Assembly: GCF_017308975.1 (NCBI RefSeq)
Contig: NZ_JADWPD010000020.1
Location: forward strand, 62,001 to 126,000
Reading direction: 5' to 3'
Length of the DNA stretch: 64,000 nt
From: Amycolatopsis sp. MtRt-6
GTDB lineage: Bacteria > Actinomycetota > Actinomycetes > Mycobacteriales > Pseudonocardiaceae
Shown here piece by piece: positions 60,097 through 64,000 of this stretch; position 1 is the stretch's first letter; every line of letters begins with the position of its first letter. A model generated the notes under the pieces. It was not told the DNA's origin and did no database searches. It saw only the letters and a list, made by a program, of their open reading frames with translations. The position numbers were made by a program, and so were the translations under genes.

Positions 60097-61490
60097 GCCA
60101 CCGGGAACACCATCGAGATCCGCAGCCCGCCACCCTCGGGCAGGTCCAGCTCCAGCTCCCCGTCCGAATGCGCCACGAGCTCACTGACGATCGCCAGCCC
60201 CAGCCCCGAACCCGGCACGTTCTGGTGCGCCGGGCTGCGCCAGAACCGGTCCAGCGCGCGATCCAGCTCGTCCGGCCGCAGCCCCGGCCCGTGGTCCCGC
60301 ACCGACAGCCGCACCCGGTCACCCTCCCGGGTCACCGCGACCAGGACCTCCGTCCCCGCCGCGGTGAACTTCAGCGCGTTGTCCAGCAGCGCGTCCAGGA
60401 TCGTCTCCGCACCCCGCGGTGGCATGCACACGCGGGCGCCGTCGCCGGAGGTCTCCACCACCAGCCGGACGTCGCGGGCCTCGCCGACCACCGACCAGTC
60501 CGCGACGCGCTCGGCCACCACTTCGTCCAGCACCACCGGGTCCAGCTCGCCGCCGGAGGCCTCGGCGCGGGCCATCGACAGCAGCCCGTCCAGGATCTGG
60601 TGCAGGCGGCCCGCGTCGACCCGCGCCGCCTCCAGGTCGGCGGCCGCCGGCTCGTCGTCGACGTGGCCTTCGAGGTTGCCGAGGCGGATCTTCAGCGCCG
60701 TCAGCGGGTTGCGCAGCTGGTGGGACGCGTCGGCGACGAACGCGCGCTGCGCCGCCAGCGCGCCCGACACGCTCGACGCCATCCGGTCGAACGACCGGCC
60801 GAGCTGCCGCAGCTCCGGCGGCCCGCCGCTCTCGCCCACCGGCTCGGCCTCCCGGCCGCTGACCACCGACGCCACCAGCGCGCCGGTCGCGTCGTCGAGC
60901 CGGTGCACCGGCCGCAGAATCCAGCGGACCACCGGGATCGCCACGGCCAGCGCGAGCGTGAAGGCGAGGATCCCGCCCGCGGCGAGCAGCAGCCACCACC
61001 ACAGCACGTCGGCGCGCCCGGCGCCGGTGTCGGACACGGTGAGCACCGCGCCGTGCACCTCGCCGTCGGCGAGCACCGGTTCGGCGAGCACCAGTGGCGT
61101 CGAATCCCACGGCATCAGCACGCCCGCCGGCTGGGACCGGCGGCCGGCCAGCGCCTCGTGGACCGGCCCGCTGATCCGCTCGTCCTGGAGGTCGATCCGC
61201 GCGGCGCCCCCGCCGAGCGCGGAGGCGAACAGCTTGCCGTCCTGGTCGACGACCGCCACCTGGACGCCGTACACCTCGTAGTAGCGCATCAGGTCGGGGT
61301 CGATCAGCGACGGCTTGTTGTCCAGCAGCGGCCGCTCGGCCAGCGACGCGAACCGCGCGGTGTCGGTCAGCCGGTCGAGGAACAGGTCCTGCTGCGCGCC
61401 GGCGGCGATGCTCCTGGCCAGCGGGATGCCCAGGCCGAACACCAGCAACGCGACCAGCGTCAGCACGATGCCCTGCAGCCGGACGCGCAC
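60093..61490 (-). CDS. Sensor histidine kinase
   Basis: A 465-residue membrane kinase. One N-terminal membrane helix (about residues 7-28), an extracellular sensor of about 130 residues, a second helix (about 163-185, WWWLLLAAGGILAFTLALAV), HAMP, and the HisKA domain with DASHQLRNPLTALKIRLGNL (phosphoacceptor His) are followed by the ATPase domain with DNALKF (N box), DHGPGL (G1) and GSGLGLAIV (G2). The GTG at 61490 follows GGAG 6 bases away; the response-regulator stop is 2 bp upstream, so the genes are coupled. Confidence 0.92.
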   Translation of the reverse strand: MRVRLQGIVLTLVALLVFGLGIPLARSIAAGAQQDLFLDRLTDTARFASLAERPLLDNKPSLIDPDLMRYYEVYGVQVAVVDQDGKLFASALGGGAARIDLQDERISGPVHEALAGRRSQPAGVLMPWDSTPLVLAEPVLADGEVHGAVLTVSDTGAGRADVLWWWLLLAAGGILAFTLALAVAIPVVRWILRPVHRLDDATGALVASVVSGREAEPVGESGGPPELRQLGRSFDRMASSVSGALAAQRAFVADASHQLRNPLTALKIRLGNLEGHVDDEPAAADLEAARVDAGRLHQILDGLLSMARAEASGGELDPVVLDEVVAERVADWSVVGEARDVRLVVETSGDGARVCMPPRGAETILDALLDNALKFTAAGTEVLVAVTREGDRVRLSVRDHGPGLRPDELDRALDRFWRSPAHQNVPGSGLGLAIVSELVAHSDGELELDLPEGGGLRISMVFPVA

Positions 61491-61492
61491 CC

Positions 61493-62182
61493 TCAGCTCC
61501 GGGCGACCTGGCCGGCGAGCCGGTACCCGACCCCGCGGACGGTTTCGATCAGCGCCGGACGGCCCAGCTTCGTCCGGAGCGTCGCGACGTGGACGTCCAG
61601 CGAACGGCTCTCCGCCGCGCCGCGGTGGCCCCACACCTCGGTGAGCACCTGCTCGCGCGAGCAGACCGCGCCGCGCGCGCCCGCCACCAGCGCCAGCACC
61701 TGGAACTCCTTGCGGGACAGCGCGACCACCTTGCCGCCGACCAGGACCTCGTGCCGGGAGACGTCGACGGTGACGTCCCCGACCCGGATGACCACCGGCT
61801 CGGCGGCGGCGTGCTCCCCGCGGCGGCGCCGCACGGCCTCGACCCGGGCGAGCAGCTCCTCGACGTCGTAGGGCTTGACGAGGTAGTCGTCGGCGCCCGC
61901 GCGCAGGCCCTGGATCCGGTCGTCGACCTCGCCGCGCGCCGAGACGACGATGATCGCGACGTCGCTGACCGAGCGGATCTGGCGACACAGCGTCACACCG
62001 TCGATGTCCGGCAGGCCGAGGTCGAGCAGGACGACGTCCACCTCGTGCACCCGTTCGAGCACGCCGGCGCCCTTGGCCAGCCGGGCGATCTCCAGGCCAC
62101 GACGGGTCAGCGCCGGGATGAGCGCACCCGCGACCCGGTCGTCGTCCTCCACCAGCAGCACCCGCACCCGTCCGCCTCCCAT
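61493..62182 (-). CDS. OmpR-family response regulator
   Basis: A 229-residue response regulator. The receiver domain (about residues 5-118) has acidic pocket VEDDD, phosphoacceptor Asp in VVLLDLGLPDIDG and conserved Lys in YLVKPYD. The winged-helix DNA-binding domain (about 130-225) ends in the typical LIETVRGVGYRLAG. ATG 62182 follows AGG 5 bases away. It is first in an operon with the sensor kinase and divergent from gluA, across 241 bp, which makes gluAB a possible target. Confidence 0.93.
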   Translation of the reverse strand: MGGGRVRVLLVEDDDRVAGALIPALTRRGLEIARLAKGAGVLERVHEVDVVLLDLGLPDIDGVTLCRQIRSVSDVAIIVVSARGEVDDRIQGLRAGADDYLVKPYDVEELLARVEAVRRRRGEHAAAEPVVIRVGDVTVDVSRHEVLVGGKVVALSRKEFQVLALVAGARGAVCSREQVLTEVWGHRGAAESRSLDVHVATLRTKLGRPALIETVRGVGYRLAGQVARS

Positions 62183-62339
62183 GGTGACCTGCTTCACCGG
62201 CCGGTAGCGACGAACTCTAGGAGGTTCGGGCGGGACACGCACCGGCCACCCGGACGGCCACTCTCCGTGACCTCGGGTGGACACCCCCCAAAATGGACAT
62301 CGATACTCAGTTGAAACCCTAAGTATTGCTCAAGCGGCC

Positions 62340-62367
62340 TTGCCAGCCGGTACGACAACGGTAGGTT
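62340..62367 (+). promoter_or_regulatory. Possible gluA promoter
   Basis: TTGCCA (62340-62345), a 16-bp spacer and TAGGTT (62362-62367) fit a housekeeping promoter 57 bp before gluA. The AT-richer segment at 62290-62335 just upstream may hold regulator sites. Confidence 0.4.
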
Positions 62368-62423
62368 CTCGCCCATCGCGTGGTGACCCATGCCCGATCT
62401 GCACGAACGACCCGGGAGGCCAG

Positions 62424-63176
62424 ATGACCGCGGAGGTGGCGGCGCCGATGATCAAGGCGTCCGCCGTGAACAAGTACTTCGGCGACCTGCACGTGCTCAG
62501 GGAGATCACGCTCGAGGTGCCTCGCGGCCAGGTCGTCGTGGTGCTCGGCCCGTCGGGCTCGGGCAAGTCGACCCTGTGCCGGGCGATCAACCGGCTCGAG
62601 CCGATCAACTCGGGCGAAATCGCCGTCGACGGCGTCCCGCTGCCCGCCGAGGGCAAGGCGCTGGCCGCGCTGCGGGCCGACGTCGGCATGGTGTTCCAGT
62701 CGTTCAACCTGTTCGCGCACAAGACCATCGTCGAGAACGTCATGCTCGCGCCGGTGAAGGTCCGCAAGACCTCGCAGGCCGAGGCGCGCAAGACGGCGAT
62801 GGAGCTGCTGGAGCGCGTCGGCATCGCCAACCAGGCCGACAAGTACCCGGCGCAGCTTTCCGGCGGGCAGCAGCAGCGCGTCGCCATCGCGCGGGCGCTG
62901 GCGATGCGGCCCAAGGTCATGCTGTTCGACGAGCCGACCTCGGCGCTGGACCCGGAGATGGTCCAGGAGGTCCTCGACGTGATGACGGGGCTGGCCAAGG
63001 ACGGCATGACGATGCTCGTCGTCACCCACGAGATGGGGTTCGCCCGGCGGGCAGCCGATCGGGTGATCTTCATGGCCGACGGGGAGATCGTCGAAGACAC
63101 GACGCCGGAAGAGTTCTTCACCGCGCCGAAGAGCGAGCGCGCGAAGGACTTCCTCGGCAAGATCCTGACCCACTGA
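62424..63176 (+). CDS. gluA: Glutamate ABC transporter ATPase
   Basis: A 250-residue ATPase of the polar amino-acid type. Walker [10 protein letters not shown] (about residue 41), Q-loop [12 protein letters not shown], signature [15 protein letters not shown] and Walker [15 protein letters not shown] are all intact. GGAGG lies 4 bases before the ATG. It is followed by the binding-protein gene, giving the gluAB start of the usual gluABCD operon for glutamate import. Confidence 0.93.
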   Translation: MTAEVAAPMIKASAVNKYFGDLHVLREITLEVPRGQVVVVLGPSGSGKSTLCRAINRLEPINSGEIAVDGVPLPAEGKALAALRADVGMVFQSFNLFAHKTIVENVMLAPVKVRKTSQAEARKTAMELLERVGIANQADKYPAQLSGGQQQRVAIARALAMRPKVMLFDEPTSALDPEMVQEVLDVMTGLAKDGMTMLVVTHEMGFARRAADRVIFMADGEIVEDTTPEEFFTAPKSERAKDFLGKILTH

Positions 63177-63230
63177 GAACGTTCCGCGGCGCCGTCGGCG
63201 TCCGGGTGACGACACACAGGAGAGATTCAC

Positions 63231-64000
63231 ATGAGGATCCGCACCCTCGCGGTGGGACTGCTCGCCGGTGGCCTGGCGCTGACCACGCTGACCGCCTGCG
63301 GCAAGGAAGGCACGCCGACCACGCCGGGCTCGGGCGAGCAGAGCGGCACGAACGCCGCGGCGCTGCCGACGTACCCGGTGGCGACCGGCGTCGACCTGGC
63401 CGGCTCCCCGGTGTTCGCCAAGATGAAGTCGGCGGGCGCGCTGACCGTCGGCGCGAAGGACGACCAGCCCGGCCTCGGCCAGAAGGACCCGACGACCGGC
63501 AAGTTCGGCGGCTTCGACGTCGAGATCGCGAAGCTCGTGTCGGCCGGCCTCGGCTTCGACCCGGAGAAGATCACCTTCCGCACGGTCGACTCGGGTGCCC
63601 GTGAGCAGACGATCGCGAACGGCGACGTGAACTACTACGTCGGCACCTACTCGATCACCGACAAGCGCAAGGCGCTCGTGTCCTTCGCCGGCCCGTACTT
63701 CGTCGCCGGCCAGGACCTGCTCGTCCGCAAGGACGACAGCTCGATCACCGGCCCGGACACCCTCAAGGGCAAGAAGGTCTGCTCGGTCACCGGCTCGACC
63801 CCGATCCAGAAGGTCCGGCAGCAGAACCTGACCGAGCCCGCCAACATCGTCGAGTTCCAGAAGTACTCGCAGTGCGTCGAGAAGCTGCTGTCGAAGGACG
63901 TCGACGCGGTCACGACCGACGACGCGATCCTGAAGGGCTACGCCGCGCAGGACCCGGACAACCTGAAGGTCGTCGGCAAGACGTTCTCGACCGAGAAGTA
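63231..64000 (+). CDS. gluB: Glutamate-binding lipoprotein (3' end outside window)
   Basis: The visible 256 codons encode a lipoprotein signal (VGLLAGGLALTTLTACG, acylated Cys near residue 23), a linker rich in Thr/Pro/Gly, and a family 3 amino-acid-binding domain with LTVGAKDDQPGLGQKD and GGFDVEIAKLV. Cysteines KVCSVTG and YSQCVEK may form a disulfide, as is common in GluB. AGGAG lies 8 bases before ATG. The gene runs off the end; gluC and gluD should follow. Confidence 0.92.
   Translation, partial: MRIRTLAVGLLAGGLALTTLTACGKEGTPTTPGSGEQSGTNAAALPTYPVATGVDLAGSPVFAKMKSAGALTVGAKDDQPGLGQKDPTTGKFGGFDVEIAKLVSAGLGFDPEKITFRTVDSGAREQTIANGDVNYYVGTYSITDKRKALVSFAGPYFVAGQDLLVRKDDSSITGPDTLKGKKVCSVTGSTPIQKVRQQNLTEPANIVEFQKYSQCVEKLLSKDVDAVTTDDAILKGYAAQDPDNLKVVGKTFSTEK

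Noticed and set aside
25528-62182. Integrated plasmid or prophage as origin of the accessory region
   Set aside because: No integrase, excisionase, structural phage gene, tRNA attachment site or flanking repeat was found.

Overview
The window is chromosomal DNA of a very GC-rich actinobacterium, most likely Amycolatopsis or another Pseudonocardiaceae. The reasons are strong G/C third-position bias, frequent GTG starts, actinobacterial LexA boxes, and conserved gene order. The miaB / small membrane protein / DUF349 / miaA / dapF / hflX / lexA / LysM / nrdR block runs as in Mycobacterium and Streptomyces, and gluAB lies at the right end. No rRNA, tRNA, CRISPR array, integrase or transposase was seen.

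Left part (1-10.2 kb): the 3' part of a prolyl oligopeptidase, a ferritin-like protein, a divergent pair of a DprA/SLOG protein and a ComF-like phosphoribosyltransferase, a LysR regulator divergent from a PEP-mutase/isocitrate-lyase-family enzyme, and the B12-dependent ribonucleotide reductase gene nrdJ, which carries an in-frame intein of about 356 residues. Core part (10.2-25.5 kb): nrdR-nrdJ, an SOS locus (LysM protein and lexA with three LexA boxes), a secreted propeller-like protein, hflX, an inserted ArsR-type regulator / MFS exporter / archaeal-like valS block, dapF, miaA, a DUF349 protein, a small secreted protein, a membrane protein and miaB.

Accessory part (about 25.6-62.2 kb) separates miaB from gluA, which are usually close together in relatives. 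It holds: a tiny secreted peptide gene beside a LuxR-type regulator; two side-by-side TetR regulator / TetX-like flavin monooxygenase modules with recognisable operators; an arabinogalactan-type glycan degradation cluster (GH5, exo-beta-1,3-galactanase-like GH43 with ricin-type domain, GH43 with AbfB domain, and a dual-GH43 protein) around a perfect 16-bp LacI-type palindrome; a protein-kinase-like pseudoenzyme; a translationally coupled secreted PAP2 phosphatase plus endonuclease/exonuclease/phosphatase-fold phosphodiesterase; and a mannoside uptake and hydrolysis cluster (GH38, ABC transporter without ATPase, ROK regulator, and an unrecognised alpha-barrel-like enzyme). After these come a STAND NTPase with TPR repeats, a CGNR zinc-finger protein divergent from a PanE-like reductase, and a TAXI lipoprotein convergent with a two-component system. 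gluA and the start of gluB close the window.

The observations I rate highest are the DprA-PRTase pair, the paired TetX-like modules, the over-represented palindrome TCCACWGTGGA, the exact 180-bp in-frame duplication in the GH38 gene, and the valS/exporter insertion. All positions were read by eye; family calls rest on recognisable motifs, not on database searches.
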